A stretch of DNA of 38,510 nucleotides from the IMG/VR virus record IMGVR_UViG_3300037882_001386, positions 1-38,510 of that record. One strand, 5' to 3'. The position numbers and the translations under genes were made by a program. This document shows, piece after piece, positions 12,534 through 18,394 of this stretch; within the stretch, counting starts at the first letter, position 1, and each line of letters begins with the position of its first letter. The notes beneath the pieces are model-generated. The model did not search any database. It was not told the DNA's origin and saw nothing but the letters and a program-made list of their open reading frames with translations. The stretch is from a virus.

Positions 12534-12866
12534 TTAAAGGTCTTTCAGCCGCGCCGCTCGGCGACTCGCCACGTCGATATAGTCCTGAAGGTTCCGCAGG
12601 ATGGTGCGCTGCGTTTCGTCATCCAGTTCCCTGGCGTTGTAAACCGCTTCTTCCCAAGCATCCAATGGGGCGGGTATTTCCGGGTCCAATTCATAAGCCT
12701 TAACATCTAGGGCCTTTGCTATCCTGTAAATGGCCTTTGTGGACCGTGTAGCACCCCGCTCGATCTCGCCAATAAGCTGCTGGCTGACCCCGGCCCGCTT
12801 CCCGACTTCGCCCTGCGACATATCTGCCGCAGCCCTCGCAGCCTTGAATTTCTTTATGTCGATCAT
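12534..12866 (-). CDS. CI-like XRE repressor
   Basis: The product is 110 aa. Residues 8-60 are a Cro/CI helix-turn-helix (KAARAAADMSQGEVGKRAGV then SQQLIGEIERGATRSTKAIY). The C-terminal region is a short helical part (WEEAVYNARELDDETQRTIL), probably for dimerisation. There is no LexA-type peptidase domain, so it is not expected to self-cleave after DNA damage. It lies between two operator pairs and opposite a Cro-like gene, which identifies it as the immunity repressor. The ribosome site is weak. Confidence 0.88.
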   Translation of the reverse strand: MIDIKKFKAARAAADMSQGEVGKRAGVSQQLIGEIERGATRSTKAIYRIAKALDVKAYELDPEIPAPLDAWEEAVYNARELDDETQRTILRNLQDYIDVASRRAARLKDL

Positions 12867-12902
12867 GGGTTGAATTTACCCATAAAAATATTTTCGGTCG
12901 TG

Positions 12903-12916
12903 ACAAGCTTTCTGGT
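12903..12916. promoter_or_regulatory. Operator OR2 (imperfect)
   Basis: ACAAGCTTTCTGGT matches 11 of 14 positions of the palindrome and starts 23 bp before OR1. It overlaps a candidate -35 (TTGTCA, minus strand, 12906-12901) for the repressor gene, so binding here could regulate repressor synthesis. The matching -10 is poor. Confidence 0.6.
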
Positions 12917-12944
12917 TGCATAGTAACCAGAGTTCTGGTAAACG
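12916..12944 (+). promoter_or_regulatory. PR: candidate rightward early promoter
   Basis: TTGCAT (12916-12921), 17 bp, then TAAACG (12939-12944) is arranged around OR1 in the same way that PL is arranged around OL1. The boxes are weak matches by themselves; the parallel with PL is the main argument. Transcription would begin close to 12951, the A of the Cro start codon. Confidence 0.45.
12926..12939. promoter_or_regulatory. Operator OR1 (ACCAGAGTTCTGGT)
   Basis: This is an exact second copy of the 14-bp palindrome, between the divergent repressor and Cro-like genes. It lies 12 bp ahead of the Cro start codon, where a bound repressor would block PR. Confidence 0.75.
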
Positions 12945-12950
12945 TGGTAT

Positions 12951-13166
12951 ATGTCGGATTTTAAATTACACATTAAGGAAGCGGTAAGAATTGCGGGAAC
13001 GCAGAAGGCGCTGGCCGATGCGATAGGCATTTCACAGCAGGGCATTTCCTATCTGCTGACCGACGCCAAGGACATTTCGCCCGAAATCGCGGCGGCAATT
13101 GACAAATTTACCAACGGCAAAATATCCAAATCAGAGCTTCGCCCTGACATATGGAGCGCGGCGTGA
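12951..13166 (+). CDS. Cro/YdaS-like helix-turn-helix regulator
   Basis: The product is 71 aa and is nearly all HTH (IKEAVRIAGTQKALADAIGI then SQQGISYLLTDAKDISPEIA). The pattern matches the YdaS/Cro family of small regulators divergent to a CI repressor. No Shine-Dalgarno is visible before ATG at 12951, and the predicted PR start falls on or next to it. It should repress the repressor gene and open the lytic path. Confidence 0.85.
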   Translation: MSDFKLHIKEAVRIAGTQKALADAIGISQQGISYLLTDAKDISPEIAAAIDKFTNGKISKSELRPDIWSAA

Positions 13167-13195
13167 CATGAAACAGGTGGGGGCCGAAAAATCAA

Positions 13196-13390
13196 TCAAT
13201 CATCCGAACGGACCAGTTCTTCATGGAGCCGAACGAATTGCAATGTCAGTTCACGCAAGTGAGCATTTGAAATCGGCAAATACAACACCCCGCCGCCCTC
13301 AAGGCCAAACCGGATTTGATAATCTTGTTGTGCGTGCTCAACGCCAATCAAGCTTGCAATCACGGGTGGGCCAGCGGGTTCTTTCATCAT
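13196..13390 (-). CDS. Leftward small protein inside the rightward operon
   Basis: The product is 64 aa (MMKEPAGPPVIASLIGVEHA ... GGGVLYLPISNAHLREL ...). It has an AAAAAGG ribosome site and a TACAAT-like -10 (13419-13414, minus strand), but the -35 is poor. The frame is open upstream; a longer start at 13462 also has a GGTGGG site. Protein-like composition favours this strand over the plus-strand frames. Its antisense position next to the switch suggests expression in the lysogen. Function unknown. Confidence 0.55.
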   Translation of the reverse strand: MMKEPAGPPVIASLIGVEHAQQDYQIRFGLEGGGVLYLPISNAHLRELTLQFVRLHEELVRSDD

Positions 13391-13736
13391 TGCACCTTTT
13401 TCTTTGTCCCAATATTGTAGCACACAAAAACGCCGCCAGCCATCTTTGGCCAGAGGCAGCATGAATTCCCACCGCCCTCTCCCCCCACTGCAATACAACG
13501 GGCGGAACCTTGGCCGGGGTGTTGGAGAACTCGCTCCGGCCATTTCTTATTCTCGAATTCACGGCGCTTTGGTTTCTGCGTCCCTCGATGTCGAGGGCGT
13601 TTGCCTTCCGGTAACGCTGGCAACGAGGCGTCGTGAACCTTTCTTCAAAACTAATCGTCTTTGTACGGAACATACTTAATCCAGTGCATGGCAGCGGGCC
13701 GCTGTCAAGTGAACGAAACGTAAAAGAGGTCGTGAA
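13391..13736. other. Ambiguous stretch without a firm gene
   Basis: Open frames exist on both strands here, none convincing. One leftward frame (13338-13673, beginning MFRTKTISFEERFTTPRCQR) and a plus-strand frame (13404-13679) overlap each other. The leftward 115-codon frame that includes the 13196-13390 gene also extends to 13543. A 13-bp palindrome, CAGCGGGCCGCTG, lies at 13692-13704, 33 bp ahead of the next start. It might be an operator. Confidence 0.4.
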
Positions 13737-13808
13737 ATGCGGGATTATTTTTCAAAAGCGGTGCTAAACGCTGGCATTTCCCGGCGCGTATTGTCGTGGG
13801 TGCTGTGA
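13737..13808 (+). CDS. Leader-sized peptide coupled to the next gene (23 aa)
   Basis: ATG at 13737 has a good AGAGGT ribosome site. The frame reads MRDYFSKAVLNAGISRRVLS plus WVL and stops at TGATG, overlapping the next start. The next gene has a poor site of its own, so this peptide may serve to load ribosomes on it. Alternatively it is the remnant of an HTH protein. Confidence 0.45.
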   Translation: MRDYFSKAVLNAGISRRVLSWVL

Positions 13809-14203
13809 TGGCCGCGCCAAAAAAGTATGCGCCTGAATTTCGCAAGTACGTTGTTTCGTTGAGAGGCAAGTTCTCGGCTTCTGATATTAGTTCACAACTT
13901 AATATCCCTCGCGGCGGGGTCATCTCGATATGGAGACATGAGGGATGCCCGCCAATGTCTCGGACAGAAAAAAATGAAATGGCGTCTAGAGGGCAAAAGG
14001 GAAGAACGCATACGCCTGAGTCGAAGAAGAAAATGTCTCTTGCCAAATTGGGCAGGAAGCGGATGTCGGGAGGTGGCGTTCCGCAGCATCTAGCCCAAGA
14101 CTACCGTAATATTTTGAAGAAAGGTTTCTCGCGTGAAGAAGCCCTCAAAATGCTCAAGCTCGCCACCCCACCTCTCAGAGAGGGTGAACATGAGCCAGCT
14201 TAA
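13808..14203 (+). CDS. DNA-binding protein with HTH and NUMOD3-like motif
   Basis: The product is 131 aa. Residues 20-45 look like a HTH (KFSASDISSQLNIPRGGVIS). A basic motif follows (GRTHTPESKKKMSLAKLGRK) that matches the NUMOD3 DNA-binding repeat of homing endonucleases. No nuclease domain is present. The helical end (DYRNILKKGFSREEALKMLK) may dimerise. It could be an early activator or a repurposed endonuclease fragment. The start at 13808 overlaps a 23-codon leader frame; an in-frame ATG lies 12 bp upstream. Confidence 0.65.
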   Translation: MAAPKKYAPEFRKYVVSLRGKFSASDISSQLNIPRGGVISIWRHEGCPPMSRTEKNEMASRGQKGRTHTPESKKKMSLAKLGRKRMSGGGVPQHLAQDYRNILKKGFSREEALKMLKLATPPLREGEHEPA

Positions 14204-14495
14204 TCTTTTCTATCCGCAAAAAGCCGGGTGGCGTGAACCTACCACAAGCCGGGACAACGCGCTCCGCATTGAAGCCAGTGGGAAAGCAAAAACCCTGCGT
14301 GAACGGGCCAAGCAGTTTTTTGAGGACGGCGGTGAAGCCACTGCGGATGAACTCTCTACAATTCTTGGCGTTCCATTTCGCAGCGGGCAACCCCGCGTCG
14401 CTGAATTACGTGCTCAAGGTTTCATAGAACCTACAGGGATACGCAGAAAAGGAAGTGGCGGCGGCAGTTCTCACGTTTGGAAGAAATCCGCATGA
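14190..14495 (+). CDS. Winged-helix DNA-binding protein
   Basis: The product is 101 aa from ATG at 14190 (GAGAGGG ribosome site). Residues 34-95 form a winged helix (RERAKQFFEDGGEATADELS; FRSGQPRVAELRAQGFIEPT; IRRKGSGGGSSHVWK). This pattern is common in early phage operons, where such proteins act in replication or regulation. It overlaps the previous gene by 14 bp. Confidence 0.72.
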   Translation: MSQLNLFYPQKAGWREPTTSRDNALRIEASGKAKTLRERAKQFFEDGGEATADELSTILGVPFRSGQPRVAELRAQGFIEPTGIRRKGSGGGSSHVWKKSA

Positions 14496-14554
14496 CCCCA
14501 TCCACTTCCTGTCTAGTATTCAATACAAAGTCAAAGGTCTGGAGTGTGGGATGA
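14492..14554 (+). CDS. Bridging micro-ORF (20 aa)
   Basis: ATG overlaps the previous stop (ATGA), and its own TGA overlaps the next ATG. The peptide is MTPSTSCLVFNTKSKVWSVG. The double coupling suggests that ribosomes pass through it to reach the DnaA-like gene. It may have no function as a protein. Confidence 0.35.
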   Translation: MTPSTSCLVFNTKSKVWSVG

Positions 14555-15048
14555 GTAGCGAACTGTCTTACCAAGCGGAACTCGTCGCCAAATACCGGGC
14601 GGTCCATACGAGGCTGTGGGGAACAAAGAAATCGTGCCGCTTGCCAATGCCGGTTGCCCCAAAGGTGGCCCCGCCCATACCGAAGGATGAGGTCGTTACC
14701 TCCGGAGCCGCCCTGCGGGCCGCGATATGCACCTTGAAGGACTTGACCCCGCTGACATGCGCCGCCTGCCTTGTTGCGGCTTCGCAGGCCACGGGAATAG
14801 CGGTTGCCGATATTCGCGGCCCGCGTCGGCTCCGGAACATAGTTATCGCCCGCCATTTGTTTTTCTGGCTGGCGGTCAAATATACCAAATCAACCCTTCC
14901 ATCCATTGGCCGCTTTGTCGGCCATAATGATCACAGCAGTGTTTTCCATGCCGTTTACAAAATCACGGATAACCCAAAAATCTGGGAAGGCCTTGTTGAG
15001 AAGGCCGAAGGTTTTTTGAAATCGAATGAAGGGGTTGTGAAGCCGTGA
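14551..15048 (+). CDS. DnaA domain IV-like protein
   Basis: ATG at 14551 after GGAG gives 165 aa. Residues 69-140 resemble DnaA domain IV, the part that binds DnaA boxes: TGIAVADIRGPRRLRNIVIA, then IGRFVGHNDHSSVFHA (119-134), a close variant of the DnaA signature. There is no AAA+ ATPase domain. It may direct initiation at the phage origin or interfere with host DnaA. The neighbours are early DNA-binding and replication genes. Confidence 0.8.
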   Translation: MSSELSYQAELVAKYRAVHTRLWGTKKSCRLPMPVAPKVAPPIPKDEVVTSGAALRAAICTLKDLTPLTCAACLVAASQATGIAVADIRGPRRLRNIVIARHLFFWLAVKYTKSTLPSIGRFVGHNDHSSVFHAVYKITDNPKIWEGLVEKAEGFLKSNEGVVKP

Positions 15049-15392
15049 GGGAAACATATGCCAATGGCGCTTACGGGATGGACAATGAAAAGTATGTCAC
15101 TGATGACATGCGCCAGGAAGAAGATCGCGCCCTAAGTGGTAAACTGATCCGTAACGCACGTCTCCGTGCCGCCAAGGAAAAGGGAACTCACACTCCCGAG
15201 CAATGGGAAGCCCTGAAAGAGAAAATTGGATGCTGTGTGTTTTGTGGCACGACTGAGTACTGGCTTACCAAGGATCACATCATCCCTGTTTATCAAGGCG
15301 GCTGCGATTGCATTGAGAATATCCAGCCCGCTTGTATGCCCTGCAATGGGCGTAAGGGGCCAGATGAAACCGACAGGCGGGGTGGGGCTTAA
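15045..15392 (+). CDS. HNH endonuclease
   Basis: The product is 115 aa from GTG at 15045, overlapping the previous stop (GTGA); ATG at 15078 is an alternative. The C-terminal HNH has C64-x2-C67, DHIIPV (Asp77-His78), GGCDCIENIQPACMPCN (Asn92, Cys97, Cys100) and the final Asn101. Free HNH proteins in phage early operons can act in nicking, packaging or homing. A basic helical region precedes the domain. Confidence 0.85.
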   Translation: MRETYANGAYGMDNEKYVTDDMRQEEDRALSGKLIRNARLRAAKEKGTHTPEQWEALKEKIGCCVFCGTTEYWLTKDHIIPVYQGGCDCIENIQPACMPCNGRKGPDETDRRGGA

Positions 15393-15926
15393 ATGAGCAA
15401 ACCCTTCTCCATGCCCTTCCTTGTCGAGAAGTTCGTCAAAAAAACCGCGCACCTCACAAACGAGGAAACCGGGTTCTATATTCGCCTGCTGTGCGCCATG
15501 TGGCTGCGCGGCGGCACTCTTGATGACAACGATTCCGACAACGCCAGGATGATGGGCCTCAACATGAAAGTGTGGCTGCGGTTGAAACAGCGGTTGCTGC
15601 CGGAGTTGACAGTCTATGGCGGCAAACTCACGCAGGACAGGCTTCAGGAGCAGTGGAATTTTGCACAGGCAATGAGGCTCAAGCAGAGTGAGAAGGGCAA
15701 GCTATCACAAAAATACCAAAAGGAACGAAAACAAGGGCTTAGTTCCATCCGTGGTTTAAACAACGGTTCCAACAGTGGTTTCAACACAGCTGAAGCATAC
15801 TTAAGAAAGAAAGATATACCTATACCTTTATCAACCACTGTTGGCTTTGAGCGAGATGAACACCCCGACATTGATCCGGGGATTCCTGCCCGCCTTAACA
15901 CCCCGCTATTGAGGAGATTTGGATGA
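15393..15926 (+). CDS. DUF1376/YdaU-like replication protein
   Basis: The product is 177 aa. The start (FLVEKFVKKTAHLTNEETGF) followed by YIRLLCAMWLRGGTLDDND and ARMMGLNMKVWLRLKQRLLP fits the DUF1376 (YdaU-like) winged domain found in phage replication initiators. The rest is a polar linker with an Asn/Ser-rich patch and no helicase-loader domain. It follows the HNH gene without a gap. Confidence 0.78.
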   Translation: MSKPFSMPFLVEKFVKKTAHLTNEETGFYIRLLCAMWLRGGTLDDNDSDNARMMGLNMKVWLRLKQRLLPELTVYGGKLTQDRLQEQWNFAQAMRLKQSEKGKLSQKYQKERKQGLSSIRGLNNGSNSGFNTAEAYLRKKDIPIPLSTTVGFERDEHPDIDPGIPARLNTPLLRRFG

Positions 15927-16168
15927 CTGAATTGATACGCCTGTATTTGCCTTGGCTGCTATCGGCAATCACGATCTACACGATGTGGCAGGCTGGTAAC
16001 CGTCACAAGTTCACATGGCTCGTCGGGCTGTCCAATCAAGCCCTGTGGCTGGTTTGGATTGTCGTGTCTGCCTCATGGGGTTTGCTGCCCATGAACTTTG
16101 CCCTGTGGTTCGTCTATGGCCGCAACCACCTGAAATGGGCGCGTGAAAAGCGGGAACAGTCCGCATGA
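15923..16168 (+). CDS. Small multi-pass membrane protein (81 aa)
   Basis: The product is 81 aa with two to three hydrophobic segments (LIRLYLPWLLSAITIYTMW; FTWLVGLSNQALWLVWIVVS; WGLLPMNFALWFVYG) and a basic tail. It is coupled to both neighbours by ATGA overlaps. Membrane proteins are unusual in a replication operon, so it may act on the host envelope or against superinfection. Family unknown. Confidence 0.72.
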   Translation: MTELIRLYLPWLLSAITIYTMWQAGNRHKFTWLVGLSNQALWLVWIVVSASWGLLPMNFALWFVYGRNHLKWAREKREQSA

Positions 16169-16305
16169 AACCGCTCCCCAAGTATCTCAGCAAAGCCCCG
16201 CTCACCCGCTACGGCACGAAGCGGCTCACTAAGAAAGAACTATTATCCCTGGCGAAGAAAAAGAAACGGGAGAAGCGCAATGCAAGTGGAGTGCCTGTGC
16301 AATGA
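16165..16305 (+). CDS. Very basic small protein (46 aa)
   Basis: The product is 46 aa, beginning MKPLPKYLSKAPLTRYGTKR and containing LTKKELLSLAKKKKREKRN. The start overlaps the previous stop (ATGA), and the stop overlaps the next ATG. The high Lys/Arg content suggests nucleic-acid binding. No family recognised. Confidence 0.6.
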   Translation: MKPLPKYLSKAPLTRYGTKRLTKKELLSLAKKKKREKRNASGVPVQ

Positions 16306-16733
16306 AAAGGCGCGGGTTTCTTGGAATGTTTGGCGCGGCTCTTGCGGTCGGTCCTGAGGCTGTAGCCAAGCAGGCTGGGGTTAATCTTGATCCTTTTGCG
16401 CTCGGTGGCGTTTCAAGGGCTGGGCTGGTATCTGGAAGTTTGGGCGCGGCGGTCCCTGATGTTGCGTCATCTCCTGCGTTCTATGAAAAACAACAGTTAG
16501 CCCGCATCAAACTACTCAAGTTCCTAAATCCTAAATGGCTTCAAGAGTCGCGTCGAGACAGCGCCAAATATGTCTCGCAGATTGATATGGATTTAGCTGT
16601 TTTACGTTCTGTTTCTCTTGCTGGAAAGGTGACAATTCAGCGTGAAAGAAATTATCAACGCGAACTTGACCGCGAAGAAACTTGGGCAAGCCACCGCCTT
16701 CAAGAGCGTCTTTTTGAGGCGGCAAATCCATGA
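16302..16733 (+). CDS. Tat-signal-like protein
   Basis: The product is 143 aa. It begins MKRRGFLGMFGAALAVGPEA, a twin-arginine RRGFL motif with a weakly hydrophobic core and A-x-A-like end (AVA), as in Tat signal peptides. The rest is helical and basic (ARIKLLKFLNPKWLQESRRD; RERNYQRELDREETWASHRL). Export by Tat is inferred; a membrane-tethered form is also possible. I recognise no domain in the mature part. Confidence 0.65.
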   Translation: MKRRGFLGMFGAALAVGPEAVAKQAGVNLDPFALGGVSRAGLVSGSLGAAVPDVASSPAFYEKQQLARIKLLKFLNPKWLQESRRDSAKYVSQIDMDLAVLRSVSLAGKVTIQRERNYQRELDREETWASHRLQERLFEAANP

Positions 16734-16780
16734 CCTTACCCAGCATGAAGCGCAATGCAATGAATGAGAGGATAGGATGA
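16730..16780 (+). CDS. Bridging micro-ORF (16 aa)
   Basis: It starts in an ATGA overlap with the previous gene and stops in an overlap with the ATG at 16777. The peptide is MTLPSMKRNAMNERIG. It may only carry ribosomes across. Confidence 0.25.
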   Translation: MTLPSMKRNAMNERIG

Positions 16781-16866
16781 GCGGGAAAGAATATTGGTCT
16801 GTTTATATTTTCGGCGTTGTTGTCGGCCATGCGAATTATTGGTTTTTATTCGTGTATCTTCAATGA
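16777..16866 (+). CDS. Tiny one-helix membrane protein (29 aa)
   Basis: ATG at 16777 has a GAGAGGATAG ribosome site. The frame gives MSGKEYWSVYIFGVVVGHAN followed by YWFLFVYLQ, nearly all hydrophobic. Small single-helix proteins of this kind often tune host membrane complexes; no partner can be named. Confidence 0.45.
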   Translation: MSGKEYWSVYIFGVVVGHANYWFLFVYLQ

Positions 16867-16914
16867 CCTCACTATCCTATGCCCTTGCTGATTTGAGAAT
16901 GAATGAGGTTTGAG

Positions 16915-17067
16915 ATGAAGATCAATGATTTTGAAAGCGAAATTTTGTGGCGCGGGAAAGTTTTAAAGGGCAGACAGGCCGAAATATTTTTGATCGGCTA
17001 TCTGATGTTCTGGGTTTTGACGGCCTTCACTGCGGGCTTTGCAGTAGGATTTTTCGCAAACAACTGA
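16915..17067 (+). CDS. Small membrane protein (50 aa)
   Basis: ATG at 16915 follows GAGGTTTGAG and reads MKINDFESEILWRGKVLKGR, then a transmembrane helix (FLIGYLMFWVLTAFTAGFAV), stopping at 17067. A polar N-terminus and hydrophobic C-terminus suggest a tail-anchored or single-pass protein. Family unknown. Confidence 0.6.
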   Translation: MKINDFESEILWRGKVLKGRQAEIFLIGYLMFWVLTAFTAGFAVGFFANN

Positions 17068-17075
17068 GGCAGCAC

Positions 17076-17339
17076 ATGACAAAAATTGAAGAAATGGATT
17101 GGGCTGTTGCAGTCGTGGCTGCAATGCAATTGCCCTATGAGGCATTGAGAATTGGCAAGGATGATGAGGTCGCCGCCGCTCTCCGCAAAGCCAAGGCTTC
17201 TGGAATGAGGGAAGCGAAAACAGTTATCCGCGAATTCCATGACGGGCGGCTTTTGAATTCGGATCAACTCGACACAGAACTTGCACTTTGGGAACTTCTC
17301 GACATTCGCGCCAATGCGATTGAATCTCCCACCACATAG
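17076..17339 (+). CDS. Hypothetical early protein (87 aa)
   Basis: ATG at 17076 is preceded by GAGG with good spacing, though the frame is open upstream inside the neighbouring membrane gene. The product is helical (MTKIEEMDWAVAVVAAMQLP; DDEVAAALRKAKASGMREAK; LDTELALWELLDIRANAIE). I recognise no domain. Confidence 0.65.
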   Translation: MTKIEEMDWAVAVVAAMQLPYEALRIGKDDEVAAALRKAKASGMREAKTVIREFHDGRLLNSDQLDTELALWELLDIRANAIESPTT

Positions 17340-17366
17340 CCTGCCTGCCATATAGGGGACCGACAC

Positions 17367-17816
17367 ATGCCTTGGGTGATTATGAAAACCGAGCCTGCCA
17401 AAGAATTAAAGGCCGCTGCGGGCCTTTCCGACTTCGACCCCTACGTGCCTAGGGAGGTTCGCATTCTGCGCCGTGGCAAGCACCGCAAGTCCGCCATGAA
17501 GGAAATTCCGGCCATCCCCCGCCTGATCTTCCTCTACACGCCCTATTCCTGGGGCCTTCAGGACATCATAGGGCGGAAATACACCCTTGGCCTTGTCCGT
17601 GACCCCACCTTGCCCGCCGATGACATGGCGCGGCCCGCCTATGTTATTCCTGACCGCCAGATGGGACGCTTTCAATGTGTTATAAACGAGATGATCTACG
17701 ATGCAAGGGAAGCATTTGAGCGGAGAATACCAGCAAAAACCAAGAAGTTAAAGCTCAAAACCTTCAATGATCTGAAGAATTACTTCGATGGCCTTGCCAA
17801 GGCTGAGGAAGCGTAG
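17367..17816 (+). CDS. NusG-like (NGN-domain) transcription factor
   Basis: The product is 149 aa. It starts like NusG/RfaH N-terminal domains (MPWVIMKTEPAKELKAAAGL then FDPYVPREVRILRRGKHRKS) and continues with a KEIPAIPRLIFLYTP segment, matching the 'P.fPgYvFv' strand of NGN domains. The C-terminus is basic and helical, with no clear KOW domain. It is the last early gene, just before the tRNA and the late operon. A role in processive antitermination of late transcription fits the position but is inferred. Confidence 0.72.
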   Translation: MPWVIMKTEPAKELKAAAGLSDFDPYVPREVRILRRGKHRKSAMKEIPAIPRLIFLYTPYSWGLQDIIGRKYTLGLVRDPTLPADDMARPAYVIPDRQMGRFQCVINEMIYDAREAFERRIPAKTKKLKLKTFNDLKNYFDGLAKAEEA

Positions 17817-17971
17817 TATAGATTCTATCCGCCAGTGCGATTTAGCCGTGTTTACACCGAATTGCTGGCGACTGCTTAGGCGGTCCAGAAGCGAAGCATT
17901 GCCCCCTCACCACTACAACTGCTCACAGAGAGATAGGGAATGACATATCACACGTGAATCTTTACAGAATT

Positions 17972-18045
17972 GCCGTCTTAGCTCAATGGTAGAGCTACGG
18001 TCCTGTAAATCGTTGACGTGGGTTCGATTCCTACAGATGGCACCA
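17972..18045 (+). tRNA. tRNA-Thr (anticodon TGT)
   Basis: The 74 nt fold as a full cloverleaf. The acceptor pairs GCCGTCT with AGATGGC; the D arm is GCTC/GAGC; the anticodon stem is ACGGT/ATCGT with loop CCTGTAA; the T arm is GTGGG-TTCGATT-CCTAC; CCA is encoded. The loop gives anticodon TGT, but base 33 is C rather than the nearly universal U. G1-C72, C2-G71, G35 and U36 agree with threonine identity. It would read ACA codons if functional. Confidence 0.88.
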
Positions 18046-18052
18046 GAGTTTT

Positions 18053-18237
18053 AGCCTAGCGGCTGAAAGCAAGCGTGAAATTGCGGAATTTGACCGCAGC
18101 CTTGGTGGATAGAGGCGGACCCCGCAAGTCCAGTGGCCTTATGGCTGCGTAGCGGGGGAATAGCGGCAAACAAATGCTGCCGCGCTTGTCCAGCCCCGCC
18201 CCCACTCACACACAGAAGGATAGAGGCAAGCGCCTCT
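18053..18237 (+). repeat. Hairpin cluster after the tRNA
   Basis: Three stems are visible: AGCC/GGCT (18053-18064), GCGGCA/TGCCGC (18163-18183) and AGAGGC-AAGC-GCCTCT (18222-18237). None has a U tract. Together with the pair at 18337-18373 they suggest structured RNA or a DNA recognition site. Confidence 0.45.
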
Positions 18238-18336
18238 CCACAAATTCCCGGCCCTGATCCCGCATTGCTCAATCTAAGCAAAGCTTTTTCATATTGGCAA
18301 TTTGGCAGGCTTGCGCCGGGAAACTGAATTCACCCC

Positions 18337-18373
18337 ATTCCGCAATCATGCGGAATAGAACGCTGCGGCGTTC
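18337..18373 (+). promoter_or_regulatory. Two tandem perfect hairpins in the late leader
   Basis: ATTCCGCA-atca-TGCGGAAT (18337-18356) and GAACGC-tgcg-GCGTTC (18358-18373) lie back to back, 21 bp ahead of the first late gene. Neither is followed by a U run. They may protect the mRNA end or act in antitermination or packaging. Confidence 0.5.
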
Positions 18374-18394
18374 GCTTTCCAAAGGAACATCGAA

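Larger units (their letters stand above)
17817..18394 (+). other. Non-coding region between early and late genes
   Basis: This 578-bp stretch contains a tRNA gene and, after it, several hairpins; short frames on both strands have no ribosome sites or protein-like composition. The position suggests that it holds the late promoter or leader and perhaps a structured RNA or packaging site. I saw no strong -35/-10 pair. Confidence 0.6.

Noticed and set aside
13099-13464. Plus-strand 121-codon frame after cro
   Set aside because: It overlaps cro in another frame, and its translation is low-complexity. The leftward frame at 13196-13390 is more protein-like.
18051-18327. Short frames on both strands after the tRNA
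   Set aside because: They overlap each other, lack ribosome sites and have low-complexity Pro/Cys-rich translations; the hairpins explain the region better.
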